Assembly: GCA_011009095.1 (NCBI GenBank)
Contig: VTPC01091253.1
Location: 271,863 to 335,862, forward strand
Source of the DNA: Ignelater luminosus
Lineage: Eukaryota; Arthropoda; Insecta; Coleoptera; Elateridae
Reading direction: 5' to 3'
DNA length: 64,000 bases
Below the pieces are notes generated by a model. It was not told the origin of the DNA. It was given only the letters and a program-made list of their open reading frames with translations, and searched no databases. Shown here one piece after another: positions 11,833 to 23,365 of this stretch. Position 1 is the first letter of the stretch; each line of letters begins with the position of its first letter. The translations under genes and the position numbers were made by a program.

Positions 11833-12266
11833 GGATGTAATAGTAACCAAAGAAGTTGGCAATAAACTATTTGCAATATTACAAAATGTGGATTTTGTTC
11901 ATCCCTGTGGGAGCTTTCCAAAAACATACTTAATTAAATTATATATTAGGTTTAGGATATTTTATTGTTTAAAATTTAGTAATAGGTCATTTAAATCTGC
12001 AGAAAAGAAAAATAGAAAATTGCAGATACTCATGAATCTATAAATAAGTATAATGTAATTTTTAATTGTAAATTTTGCCTGATTAAAATATATTTAAGTA
12101 TTAAGTAACAGTTGTTTTGTTGATTGCCTACTTGCGATTTCTTTTTCAAACAAACCTCATTTCTTTGTTACCCTTACGAATTTTAAATTTGGCGCCGTTT
12201 TTCTGCCGATTTAAATGTCCAAGGTTAAGAAACCAAGTGGTTAAAATAACAAAGAAAAACAGTGAA

Positions 12267-12308
12267 GTGTCGCCTCTGGCGAAACCTTTATCTACTCTGT
12301 GGTCATAT
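12267..12308 (-). repeat. Inverted repeat arm, right of THAP gene
   Basis: Reverse complement of 11024-11067, about 35 bp of core with one mismatch. The two arms bracket 1.2 kb holding the whole THAP gene. Directly after this arm is a well-contexted ATG (12320) opening a 19-codon frame. Confidence 0.78.
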
Positions 12309-12469
12309 GCAGTACAAACAATGGCGATATTGGCCGAGCCAGAAGCATTTTTAAAGAAAACGAACAGCGATTCACTATAAGTATACAGCTTTCAGATACG
12401 GTGGATCGCATCGGTTATACGTTGCATTTTTTAGTTGTTTTGTCGATGTTTTCAGTTTTTTCGTCATTT

Positions 12470-13112
12470 AAGATTATCCAAGGAAAATTTCAGTTAAAAA
12501 GAAACAAAACTGAATGTAAGACAATATGTAATGAAGCTTTGATAAACACACATATCAATCAAAGAAGGCAAGTTGGAGGTGCCTTGTCTGACGAACAAAT
12601 ATTCGAAAGTTATAAGCTGCTATTTATAAAATCTTAGATACCATTTTGATGCAAATAGACACTAGATTTCAAGACATGAATAAACTGTTATTCATTTCTC
12701 TTGCTAACGCTTCTAAGTTTGATGAATATTCTAAATTATTTCTAACGGAAGAACTTCATAATTTGAAACAAACATATTTCAGTTTATTTAGTACTGCGGA
12801 CATGCAAAGACTGAAAAACGAATTAGACCTTATATATTCTGATCAGCAATATAGAAGCAAGAACCTCCAGGAAATAATGCTTTTGTTGCACGACAATAAA
12901 CAAAAATTTAAAAAGCTCATAAATTATTTTGTCTGATTCTTACCATACCATCAACAAGTTCGTCAGTAGAAAAAAGTTTCTCGCGCTTAAAAAGAATCAA
13001 ATCATACTTGCGCAATTCAATGGCGCAGGAAAGACCTTCACATTTAGGAAGAATATCAATTGAAACAAGACTCAACCATTTTATGATGATGTCATCAAGT
13101 TTGCTGCCTTGA
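12470..13112 (+). pseudogene. hAT transposase 3' remnant (ZMYM1-like)
   Basis: Three consecutive plus-strand frames together give the C-terminal half of a hAT-superfamily transposase. Frame one (about 12480-12630) holds NEALINTHINQRRQVGGALSD. Frame two (12627-12936) holds ILDTILMQIDTRFQDMNKLL and a helical Leu/Lys-rich stretch. Frame three (about 12945-13112) holds the hAT dimerisation motif, with SSVEKSFSRLKRIKSYLRNS followed by MAQER..HLG and SIET. At least two frameshifts separate the parts, so it is inactive. No terminal inverted repeats or 8 bp target duplication were identified. Confidence 0.82.
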
Positions 13113-13357
13113 AAGATCGAAGAATAGATCTCGTCTACAAAAGGTTAAATTTTTCATTGTTGTAGGTATTTTACTGATTTTGGGATGAGAGAAGCACCTT
13201 CTATCGTGTTAAATTTTTGTTCATTTCTAATATTTCAATGCAAAACGCTTCATCTGTTTCAAAACTCACGAGCCGCCACTGACACTTGGGTATAACAGAA
13301 GCCCACGAAACCGATTTCCATAAGGAATGCAATGAAACTTGCCTTCTTTTAATTTAA

Positions 13358-14460
13358 GGAGGTACAGGACCTTAGTGAAAATGATGAAAACATCATGAAA
13401 TTTTGAGGATCAATCAAAATATTTATAATATTTGTTATCTGAAAATTTTAGCGACCTAGGATTCGTAGTTCTTTTTATAAAAAAATATTAAGAATAGCCA
13501 ATTTAACATTATAACAGCATATCAGACCCCACGCGTACCTATATATCAATACTGTTAGCTATGAAAAAATGGTGACACTGCTCTGAAAAACTACATCTGC
13601 ATAAAAAAAATTTTTCGAGATTATTGAAAAAAAAAACTATGTCAAGGGTTTTTATTTATAAAATTAATTAACTTTAAAAAACACTAATTTTTAAAAAGCA
13701 GTCAGCCATAGTTAATGTGGGTTATGTTGACGGCAACGGCGGATTGAGAGGGAAATTCAAAATTCAAGGAGATGGTATTTCAAAAAATAAGTGTTAAAGT
13801 TTTTAAAAAACTTTAATTATATATTATAAGACATAACAAAATTAAATAATAATTCGTAATAAATAAATTATTGCCCAATCTTTTTGATATTGCAAAAATA
13901 ATTAAACGTTTTATGAAATTGTAGTTTTTAAATTTTTCAAATAATTCAATAGGTTAGCGATATTTTTTTTGACTTAGGCATTCGAACTTTCTTTTTGGTT
14001 ATAAATTTTTTCAGTGACTCGTTTACCTTTCCGAAAATAACGGTTTTTTTCTTCGTTTATTTTTTATTGCTTTCAAGAATCTTGTTAAATAAATTTCACC
14101 TCTGCTTTATTTGTAAACATACACACACCAACACAATTATAATACCGTGGACGCATGCGCAAACACGGTTAAAGTTACTACGCTGCCGAATTTTTTATTA
14201 TTTTCTAAAAAATATTTAATAATAAAACATTAATTATTTCATGTAAATTTAATAGTAATTATGAATCATTTTGTAATGATTTGATAATTACATACATAAG
14301 AGAATAATTTCAACAAGCCAAAAGTCATTAATCACAAAATGAAATATTAATTTATAAAAGTACAATGGCGAAAAAAGTTTATCCTTTCCATAGTGCATTA
14401 TAATTACAGATACCTACCGCAGAGTAAACTTTTTAAATTGACTGTACGTCCTGTACCTCC
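13358..14460. mobile_element. 1.1 kb non-coding element in a TTAA duplication
   Basis: Perfect inverted ends GGAGGTACAGGAC (13358-13370) and GTCCTGTACCTCC (14448-14460) are each bounded outside by TTAA (13354-13357 and 14461-14464). TTAA duplication is the mark of piggyBac-superfamily transposition. The interior is AT-rich without a transposase. The ends differ from those of the piggyBac element at 38081-39742, so it would be mobilised by another family. Confidence 0.8.
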
Positions 14461-14464
14461 TTAA

Positions 14465-16204
14465 ATCTAAAGCACTTCAGTGTTTAAGTGTTTGAAAATT
14501 GTTTTAGTATTGAAAATTATTACGTATTTTTTTTAAATATCTTACTAGTTTTACTAAAACGAACTTTTAAATTACCTGTAAATCAATTTAAAAATACTGC
14601 ATGATAAACGTTTGTAAAAATGATGAATTGGTGTAAAGTTCGTTACGTGTTTACATACTTTTAATTTTGTCGATTCAATTTATACAAATAGTACAACATA
14701 TTTAGATAAACAGGACTTCATTCATACAAGTAATTAAAAGAATATGTACAAAAAGGTTTTGTTTTTCCTATAATTTCAAATTGATATCCGTCCTATCTTA
14801 CATTGAAGCTTATGGAAATTTCGTTTTCCGCCATTAGTAATACCTAACAAAGTCTTTGTGACGTCACAATGCTAGACAAAGACCGTCACAGATAAAAGGT
14901 CAAGGAGATTAATAAGAAGGAAGGAGAGAACATAACCCAGCTTGTTGACGAAGTAAATTGAAGCCGCAAGGGGGCAGGGTATGACGTAACCTGTAGGATA
15001 TGCAATCCGCAAAAAACGCACCATGAATTTAAGGGCACATATGGACATACAATAAAACTTTTTGGTAAAATTCTAATTTAAAATTGAATTATTAAATTAA
15101 AATTCCTTACACACTTGCAGATTTGATTCTCTAAATTTGCAAGTGATTAGACTTTTTTTTATTCACTCTTTTTAAAGGAATAAAGTGAATGAGTTTAAGT
15201 TTATTTTATATATCTACATATCATTTCTGTTGAAAAAGTTTGGATATATTAACAATACTTTCTTAATCATCCTCTAAATGGATTAATCATGTATTAAATC
15301 TTTAATTTTTATTCACTAAAGTGATGTTATACCCTATATTATTATAATAAATAAAGCAAAATAGGTTAAGACATTTATTTGAATACAAAATAATATATAA
15401 TGATACCTACTTAACTATTATGTTCGTTTAAAAAAAGGAAAATTTCTTTACCTAAATAATAATTTAACACCGATAGTGACAAATATGCAGAAGTAAATTT
15501 TTTAACAGAAATCTGTCACCACTTTCTGCTAAAGATGGCTAAGGCTTGCTTGACGCATCATTTCTCACTATTTATACAAAATATCTGTAACATCGGACGA
15601 TGGAAATAACAAACCACAACGATTTTTGATTGAAATCAGGTGGTAATTTAATTTGTTTAAGCTGTCTACTAAAATTTCTAAGCATTGTTCGCATTTAATA
15701 GTTTTGTATCAATGCTTAATAACAAAACCTGCTTTGTAAACAACTACATTTTGAAAAATTAATCAACTCCTGTATTGACTAGAGGTACATATGATGTGAA
15801 GGATCCTCAATTTGTATTAAATCAGTAGTATTTACCAACTGACATCCAGTTGTGCTTAAATTTATTCGTTGTTCGGTGGTCAATAAGCTGCAATATAAGA
15901 TTGAAATTTCTTTAAATGGTAAACAATTGCCTCTATCATGTGTTTTTAATTCTAAATGCACTAAATACAAAACCATAATGTTAAGAGAAAAATTAAGAAT
16001 TCTTTAGAAGCAAACAAACACAAACTATTGTTGCTGCTAGGCGCACGTGGTACGGTGTGGTGCGTACTAAAATGGCGACTGTGGCTTTACTTGATATTGC
16101 GGAGGTTACTTTCCTACTTCTTATAAAGTCCTTGTCGCCGGCTTCGGGCGGGATCGTCCGAATGCATTTTGTAGTTCGTTGGGTACCATCGTCGCGTCTA
16201 ATAA
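14465..16204. other. Intergenic gap
   Basis: No supportable gene. A small minus-strand open frame (15779-15976) has no family features. The stretch 16020-16200 is less AT-rich with several CpGs and opens a plus-strand frame at 16072 (MATVALLDIAEV), which could be an orphan 5' exon, but no downstream exon was found. Confidence 0.4.
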
Positions 16205-17150
16205 GTAATAATAATAATAAGAATAATAATAACATAGGTTTATTTACTCCAAAATACAAACGGCATAAGCCCATTACATGTACTTGGATAATACTAAACT
16301 ATGAATATAAATAATAATTAAACTAAGAATATACTTAATATTCATGCTCTAGAGTATACTATCACAGATATAATTTTTTTATAATTGCTTTACATGTATC
16401 AGAATAAATATCATAATTCACAAATAATTTATTTGCTGTAATTAGAGCCACATTAAAAGGCGTAGTACAAGTTGGTACGGAGAACAAAAGATTCCTGTGA
16501 GTGTGTCTTAGTCGCATATTCGGTACCTTGATTCTAATACTCTCTAGTAACTGGGGAGCATCAATCTGATTATTTAATAATTTGTAAACAAACAACCCCA
16601 TATTTATCTCTTTTCTTTTTGCTAGTGTTATAACACTACGGTTATGGCTTTCCTCAATCTGTTGCAATTGGTTCAAATAAGAAATTTTAATAGGATATTT
16701 TGAGTAGATTCCGGTGTGTTTTTTGTAAAGCCATCTTGCAAATACTTTCTGAACCCTTTCTATTTTGTCTATAGCTGTATAAGAGGTTGGACTCCAAATC
16801 ATTACTGCATTTTCAAGCGATGACCTTACGTAAATGTAGAACAGATTGCACAGAAGCTTACTGTTTGTAAAATTGGTAGTATTTCTTATGAGAAGGTAAA
16901 GATTCTTATAGCTTTTTGCAACTATTTCGTTTATATAGGTTTCAAATGTGAACTTACTAGTAAATATTACTCCTAGATCCTTTATTTGATCTTTGTGAAC
17001 AATTGGTACATTGTTGATCAAAAAGCTGTATTGAACTTTTGTTTTTGCTGTACTGTAGTAATGCAGTAAATAATTTAAAAATAACAAAACAAAAATCAAA
17101 AATTCAAAAAGCACTTTTGTATGCGTTACACCGAAGCTTCGGTTTTTAAG
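16205..17150 (-). mobile_element. 5'-truncated non-LTR retrotransposon (RT C-terminus)
   Basis: A 250-codon minus-strand frame (17114-16362) contains the region just after the reverse-transcriptase palm of jockey/CR1-like elements: I.DLGV.F..KF.F..YI, a helical region with LFYIYVRSSLE.A..IWSP, then IERVQKVFARWLY and a C-terminal segment ending near PFN..L. The catalytic YADD part is missing, so the copy is 5'-truncated, typical of target-primed insertions. The 3' end leads into a TTATTA-type simple tail (16205-16233 on the plus strand as AATAATAAT). Clade assignment within non-LTR elements is uncertain. Confidence 0.82.
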
Positions 17151-17845
17151 TTACAGAGAATATCCAGAATTATAATTGCATTGCATATAATATTCTGCAA
17201 GGAGGAAAATAAAGAATAAATTACATTACAAGCAAGGACAATGAATTGCACCAAAAAACTTTTTTTTAGAAATTTATTAACATTGGTTACTTATCAAGAT
17301 AATTTTAGCAGAGATGAGTCGGTATTTTAGGAACAGAGTTTTGGAGCGGTATTTTATGACGTAATCGGAACTGGAAATCAGGAAAACGTTCCACATCAGG
17401 AACGGTATTTCCCATATTTATTTTTACGTACACCCCTGGAGAATGAAGAAGCCGCTTTGATTGTGTATTACACAGTGTAGCACTTTAATGTATGTTAGAT
17501 GGCTGATTAAGTTTAAAAACAAAATAATAGAGAATAGATCATTATTTTGTAAATTCAAAACAAAATAGACAGAATCTAATTTTAAACTAGCAATTCTATC
17601 AAGAAATATTAATTAAATTATGAATTTTTTGAATTAAAATTAAAAATTAGTTACAATTTTATTAGAATCATCTGGCAACGTTGCATATGCATAGGCATGC
17701 GCAGATGTAATAGAGAAAACAAGAAAAAGATAGAAGGCTGACGCTTCGCGCGGCTTCTGTTTTGCGTTTGTTTTGTTGAAGCTAATGGAAGGTGTTTGTT
17801 TGATAGGTCCGTTTTTAATGTATTTTCCGAAAAAAGTTGTTAAAA
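17151..17845 (+). promoter_or_regulatory. 5' flank and probable promoter/5'UTR of ZAD gene
   Basis: No reading frame. The last 150 bp (17695-17845) are markedly less AT-rich than the rest and contain GGCATGCGCAGATG (17695-17708), which resembles an NRF1-like GCATGCGC site, and CTTCGCGCGGCTT. No TATA box in a convincing position. The start site is not defined, so promoter assignment rests on position only. Confidence 0.4.
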
Positions 17846-17980
17846 ATGGCTAGTGTAGACGAAATTATGCAAGCTTGTAGACTTTGTCTAGTGAAGGACC
17901 AAGTGAACGTTCCAATTTTCGAAGAACATGGTGATACTAGACAACTTTCAATAAAAATCTCAACTTGTCTACCGGTTAAG
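17846..17980 (+). CDS. ZAD zinc-finger factor, exon 1 (first half of ZAD)
   Basis: First coding exon of a nuclear DNA-binding protein. ATG at 17846 has AAAA before and G after, a good insect initiation context. An upstream in-frame TTG is not needed. 45 codons end exactly at the GTAAGG donor (phase 0). The sequence holds the first zinc-binding pair of a ZAD domain, C11 and C14 in ACRLCL, followed by PIFEEHG and the helix ending ISTCLPVKV. ZAD is an arthropod N-terminal dimerisation/protein-interaction domain of C2H2 transcription factors, and the second Cys pair comes from exon 2. Domain identity is firm; orthology to a named fly gene cannot be judged. Confidence 0.88.
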
Positions 17981-18380
17981 GTAAGGAAGCGTTGGACGCC
18001 ATATTGTAAAATTTTAATTTTCGCGTGTGATTTCATATCAAATTCTTTTTATTCAAAGTTAGTGTGTATTATTTAGTAATTCATGGATTCGTTTGATTTG
18101 CTAGAAATAATTTTAATTTATCTTATTGCGGTATTCGCATGTCTTAAAATCCTTTTGATATTGATATTTCTTTAAATTTATTAGAATTTTGATAAATGTT
18201 TATTAGTTGTTTGTGTTGTGTTTATGCAAGGCCAGCTATTATGTCATCTTGTTTGATATTGTTGCGTCAGCTTTTCTTAATTTTATTTTTGTATGGAGCA
18301 TACTAATACGGAGCATTCCACTATTTAAAAGTCTTCAAGCTAATCAAAGACCATATCACAGTTGAAATATCGATTTGCAG

Positions 18381-18695
18381 GTGTCAATAGATGATAACCT
18401 GCCAAAGAAGATTTGTGATGGATGTTCCTGTAAATTAGATATGTTATATCGTTTTTATAAATCTTCGGCAAGTGCAGAAAAACAGCTGTTAGAATGGTTG
18501 CATCAAGCTAATGTAAATAAACAAAGTACAACAAATACTACTGATATTGAATATCCACATTCCATTGATGAAAGTCTGGTGAAACAAGAAGTTATTGACA
18601 TTGACGAAACACAGGCCAATGATTTTGCATCAGATGATTTAAATGTTCCTATAGATTCAAATTATCTTCTTCAAGATACATTTGAATTCGAGCCG
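18381..18695 (+). CDS. ZAD zinc-finger factor, exon 2 (second half of ZAD, linker)
   Basis: Begins in phase 0 after TTTGCAG and ends at GAGCCG before a GTAATA donor, again phase 0. The 105 codons give VSIDDNLPKKICDGC, supplying C57 and C60 of the ZAD, then the typical long helix (LDMLYRFYKSSASAEKQLLEWL). The rest is an acidic, low-complexity linker with LVKQEVIDIDE, a sumoylation-like VKQE. A donor at AAAG/GTTAAT is an alternative, but only the GTAATA donor keeps the frame into exon 3. A decayed paralogue of this exon lies on the minus strand at 9576-9275. Confidence 0.9.
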
Positions 18696-18755
18696 GTAAT
18701 AAAAGGTTAATGTGTTGTTTTATTTGATTATAATTAGATTGATTTGTTATTACAG

Positions 18756-18920
18756 GCAGCAACTTCTAGTACTGCTCAACCAACTGCTACAATTACAAGT
18801 GCCAATCTTAAAGCAGCACCTAAGAGAAAAAGAAGGGCTGCTGCTTTAAAACCCCTTCCGCCTCAAGCAAATTCTGAAGATGAAGACGATGTCGATGCGG
18901 TGGAGACCAAAGTTGCTAAG
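18756..18920 (+). CDS. ZAD zinc-finger factor, exon 3 (basic NLS-like patch)
   Basis: 165 nt, phase 0 at both ends, acceptor TTACAG and donor GTAAGT. Encodes an Ala/Thr-rich start, the basic cluster PKRKRR (probable nuclear localisation signal) and an acidic NSEDEDDVDAVE end. The phase-0 borders mean it could be skipped without a frameshift. A diverged copy survives at 9145-8983 on the minus strand with the same borders, which independently supports the exon call. Confidence 0.85.
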
Positions 18921-19205
18921 GTAAGTATACAGAATGCAAGCTTTATATGTGAAATGTTAATTGCAGTTGTTTCATCCAAAAGCGTAAATCAATATTTTGA
19001 TAATTGTTAATAAATTTGGTTAATTTTATTAGTCATTATGATTCGAATACATTATCCAAATGATAATCAAGCAAAATCTTTTAATATTTGTTTTTCTGTT
19101 ATAAGTAAAAATTTGAATTTTTTATTTTCTTAGCAGTGCTGCCATATTTTATTCATGCCAATGAATTTTAAGGTACATTAGTTGAAATTTTATTTTTTCT
19201 TACAG

Positions 19206-19493
19206 GTTTTAAGGTCTATATGAAATAAATAATTCTTGTAATCCAAGCTTTCGTTTTTTTATTTAAAACTTTTTCAAGGATATATAAAAAAAAATGTTAA
19301 TGTTTTTAATACATGGTAAAAAATTTCTTGATCTTTTGTGTATAAGTTAAATATCTGTGTTTGTAAAAAAAACAGAGATATTCAAAGAGCCAAAGAAAAA
19401 GAAAAGAAACGTAGATTCAGACAAAAACTTAAAGAAAAACGAATGAAACAAAAAACTTCTTTAATCAAAATCGTCAAAAAGGAAATTGTTTGA
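19206..19493 (+). CDS. Possible alternative short 3' end of ZAD gene
   Basis: A strong acceptor (TTATTTTTTCTTACAG) precedes 19206. Reading on from exon 3 in phase 0 gives VLRSI and a stop at 19221-19223, which would make a finger-less 210-residue isoform. Alternatively an 8 nt microexon (19206-19213, weak GTCTAT donor) would chain in phase to 19376-19493, a 38-codon Lys/Arg-rich segment (IQRAKEKEKKRRFRQKLKEK and more) ending in TGA. Neither model has a parallel in the minus-strand relic. Confidence 0.3.
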
Positions 19494-20149
19494 GGTTCTT
19501 TTTTCTTTGGCTTTTTTTTTTTAACTGCTGAACAAACAATGGTATTGAACTCTTCTGAGTTGGTTTTTTATGTATTTTTCACATTTTAAAAATGGTTTTT
19601 AATTGTAAGATTATGTTTTATAATGGAATTACCAGATAAGTAAGTGTGCATTATTAAAAGCACATAAACTGTGAAATTCTTTTGAAATAACTAAATCAGT
19701 TAAATAAATTTTTAAACGTCAATGTTTGAAAACATTTTTTAATCATCTTGTTGCACAATCAGGCATTTTTGCTAACTTACGAGCCATGTATTGCGGGTAG
19801 TAAGTAATCAACAAATTTATTTAAAATTTTTATTAATAATAAATGTTTACAAAACTTAAATTTTTTTTCAATTTTGAATTTTTGTTTACCTACCTTATGA
19901 ATTTTAGCGACAGTAATAATAAAAAAACAAGTTTTTTTTTAATTTTAAAAAATTGATCAATTTGCTTAAATTTTGCAATTTAACTTAGAAACTCGATTGT
20001 GCAAAAAAAACATTGAAAGCGTCTCGGGCGTTAGTACAACCAGTTTCAGGTAATATTGGGTATTTTGGGTTACGCCCTTCGTCCCCAAACCTAATACCTT
20101 CAAATCGGTAAAACGTACTTACCGCCCTCGTTGCTTAAATAACAAGGTT

Positions 20150-20280
20150 AAGGGTGAGTTTATAGAAGGCGAATTAAATATTTGAGAATAAAATTTAATT
20201 CTAGTTAAATGTCAATTCTGATAATGTGATGGGCCAGAATTTGACTGTATTTGTAGCAACAACACCGAATTTTTGTTATG
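20150..20280. repeat. Partial copy of the GGGTCAGT MITE family
   Basis: GTGAGTTTATAGAAGGCGAA followed by the shared GTCAATTCTGATAAT, GGGCCAGAATTTGACTGTA and CAACAACACCGAAT phrases, also found at 2384-2567 and 37860-38076. The right end is missing. Confidence 0.6.
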
Positions 20281-20736
20281 TGCAAGGAGCGGCAGAGATT
20301 AGTTGATACGTCATGGTGACGTAATTGCATGAGTGGTGCAATGTTACGAAGGTACATGTGCAGGTAAGGTAAAGATTGTCTAAATCCATCGAGCCACTGA
20401 TAAACAAATTATTTCGCATAAACGATGTCACTAAGTTTTGTTCATAGAACAAAGCTTTTTTGACAACGTCTAAATTTGATTTGATTTGCTCGTTTTCTCT
20501 TCTTACACCTTCATAAAGCTAAAAATAGATAAGTTAGACTAAATTCACTAAGAGTTTTATTTTAAAACTGGGTGTAAGTCTGGTTTTACTGATGATGACT
20601 AATTTTGTGCACTTGTACATCTTTTTGCTTTTTGATTCTGTGGTTGCTCGATTTGCTTGTATATCACAACTTAAATCTCATCTCACTTCACTGTCTCTAG
20701 AAGAGCTCATGGATATAATAAAATTGCTGAACATTA

Positions 20737-21346
20737 GGGTGGCAATATTTTTCTGACTTTTTTTCTTTTAAAGCTCACACGAAAGAATGTTAATTTGATG
20801 CATTTGAAGAGTCCTCTTAAAGTATCAACCCAATTAAAAATTTTTGAGAGTTTGCTCAATAATTTTAAAAATAAATTTCAATAAACTTTTAATGGTTTTG
20901 AGCGACCTTTAAAGATTAATATTAATTGTAAGTATTTTTGAATTTCAATAATGCTCATGATTAAAATTAATTAATTATACTATAAAATAGTTATAATGAG
21001 ATCAAGTCTTAACATTAGTATTTAAAGGTTGCTCAAATCAATTAAAAGTTTATAGAATCTTATTTTTAAAATTATTGAGCGACCTTTAAATATTAATATT
21101 TTGACTTCAAATTTTAGTATGTTGCTTTACAACCTATATAGAAAAGATTGAATTAGTGAGAAACTAAAGAACTAAAAAAAGAAAAATTGATTTCTTTTCG
21201 CTTTTTGAAATTTATAAAATTCTTGAGCGACCTCTCAAAAATTTTTAAATGAGTTGATACTTGGAGAAGACTTCAGATGCATCAAATTAACATTTTTTCA
21301 TGTGAGCTTTAAAGGAAAAAAAAGTCGGAAAAATATTGCCACCCTA
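20737..21346. mobile_element. Foldback MITE with GGGTGGCAATATTTTTC ends
   Basis: Outer ends GGGTGGCAATATTTTTC (left) and GAAAAATATTGCCACCC (right) are perfect inverted repeats. Similarity continues inward for about 130 bp (TTTGATGCATTTGAAGA and its counterpart at 21270-21290). The interior repeats the word GAGCGACCTTTAAA several times in both orientations. Non-coding. Confidence 0.8.
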
Positions 21347-21385
21347 CTAAACATAGCAGAAGTATCGAGACAAAATTGAAATTAT

Positions 21386-22243
21386 ACAGGGTATCCCATG
21401 ACTTAACCAACACGGCTTAAAGATGTGTTCCTGTGGTAATTTCAAGTCGAACATACCTAATACATATATGTCCAAAACTCGATAGTAAATATAGGAGATA
21501 GCATTTTCCGTACAACAAATGGCTTGGTTAAATATTTTTGCTATGCATTTTAATTGTTTAAAATTAATGTAGGAAATAGATTCTTTTTTGACGTTTATCT
21601 TTCATTATTTTTGCCACTTTAACGTTTGCTAATGGCTACATTTTTAAATCGAGAATAAGACAACATTCACTTTATTTATGGATACTGTGATGGAAATGCA
21701 AGAATTTAATTTTAAACAATAAACATCTGGGAATGCAAAGCATAACCACAACGAACTCTGTTTTGTTATTTTTTTTCAAACTTTGGTGGCCAGTTTGACC
21801 AAGTTCCCGAAGTGATCAAAAAACTAAAAGTATGCGTTTGTCTTATTTTTTAATGTAGAATACGATTCTAAAGTAAAAAAATTTTTTGAAAATTCCAATT
21901 TTTGACGGCCATTTTGACCATGTCCCGAAGAGTTATCAAAAAACAAAAACACCACATGGTCTTTAGTTTTTTATGTAGAATGTGAATCTGAAGTCGAAAT
22001 TTCAAAATTTGACAAAAAATGCGGACAGACAGAGACTTCACAAATTCAATAACGACTCCTTCGGAGTTCATTGAAAAGGCACAACAAAAATATTTAATCA
22101 AACTATTTATTGTATGAAAAATGCTATTGGCTATAACTCCTTTACTATTGAGTTTTGATATTAGGTATTTTTAACTTGAAATTACCTACGGAACACACCT
22201 TATGCTATGTCAGTCAAGTCGTGGGACGCCCAATATAACTAAT
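21386..22243. mobile_element. Long-TIR element with R1 repeat nested inside
   Basis: Arms of about 190 bp (21386-21570 and 22080-22243) are reverse complements; the outer end reads ACAGGGTATCCCATGACTTA. The centre is occupied by R1 copy 3 (21722-22075), so one element inserted in the other. Non-coding. Confidence 0.78.
21722..22075 (+). repeat. Dispersed repeat family R1, copy 3
   Basis: Same landmarks as copies at 788-1195 and 3090-3490: ATCTGGGAATGCAAAGCATAA start, two GGCC-TTTGACC blocks, and the GCGGACAGACAGA end with TCCTTCGGAGTTCATTG hairpin. The 77-codon minus frame here is not a gene. Confidence 0.75.
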
Positions 22244-23365
22244 ATGTTACAGTTACATTTCAATTAAGTTGATACGTTCGTTGAAGACAATCTTGGATAA
22301 GGGTTTGTTTATGTTGGAGCAATGATAAATGATAGAGCGACGATAGTAGCAAAGTAACGAAAAGGTTAGCATTATTTCATATGGAACTGTTTATGTTGAG
22401 GAAAGCCTAAGAGATGACAGTTTTTAAAAAGAGAAGACAGTTTTTGACTATAGGTCAAAACAGTTTGCATGTTTTGAGACATGGAAGATATTATGAAACG
22501 CATAGTATGTTATTTATCGTAAATTGCTTTTACAGCTATTTATAACCTAACTTTCCACTTATATTATGTACACAAAATAAATTATTTTATTTCTTGTGCA
22601 AAATTAATAAAATTGTAAAGTGGCTCCTATAAAAGCAAATCTATCAGCAGAAATCCAAACAAAATAAAGAAAATAATTATGTTCCGACTGTCAAGCTGTA
22701 AAATACACAAATGTATTTTGTTGTTATATGAGCCAATTCAGTGCCATTGTCCATCCCTGGCATAAAAATTGTTAAACAGCTTAAACATTACTTAATAGTG
22801 AGTTAAAAATTATCCAACTAGCACAGTAAATAAAAAAGTAAACTGAAATATAAAAATCATAGGTTAACCTGGCGTTCATTCTGAACACCCCAGAAGTGCA
22901 ACATAATATAAGATTAAATCTTGATTTTGGGTAGAGGAGATATTTTGGTATAGCTTCTCTGTTCTAAACAATTGCATTGAACTACGCAGGGTGTCAATGG
23001 AAAGTTAAAACAGTTTGCTATTTGTTTACATTTCGAAACTTGGAATATTGAAATGACATCACATTTTTAATCATTTTTTGACTAAGTGGAATGCTCAAGT
23101 CCCCTTCGGTTTTAGCCAAAGTTGTACCAGCTTTATTTTTTTAAATAGCACTTCCTATACATTTTTTAAATCTGATTTTACTTTTACTATTCTTCTGCAC
23201 TATCTTGATAGAATAAGCTTTATAGCATTATCGTAAAAAATTGCAATATTTGAATGATTAGCTTGTTTCAAAATTTCAGTTGTCAGGAAAATTTTACTGG
23301 GGCGATTCAATAATTACATGCGCTACATATTGTAACAGTACGTAGATTAAATTGTAAAAAACCCT
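22244..23365. other. Intron 3, unannotated part
   Basis: AT-rich intronic sequence. A CAGGGTGTC motif at 22988 hints at a degraded element end, but no partner was found. Confidence 0.5.

Larger units (their letters stand above)
18921..20736 (+). other. Intron 3, proximal part
   Basis: Start of an 11.4 kb intron. It holds a possible early terminal exon at 19206, a Lys/Arg-rich open segment at 19376-19493 and a member of the GGGTCAGT MITE family (20150-20280). The rest is non-coding. Confidence 0.6.
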
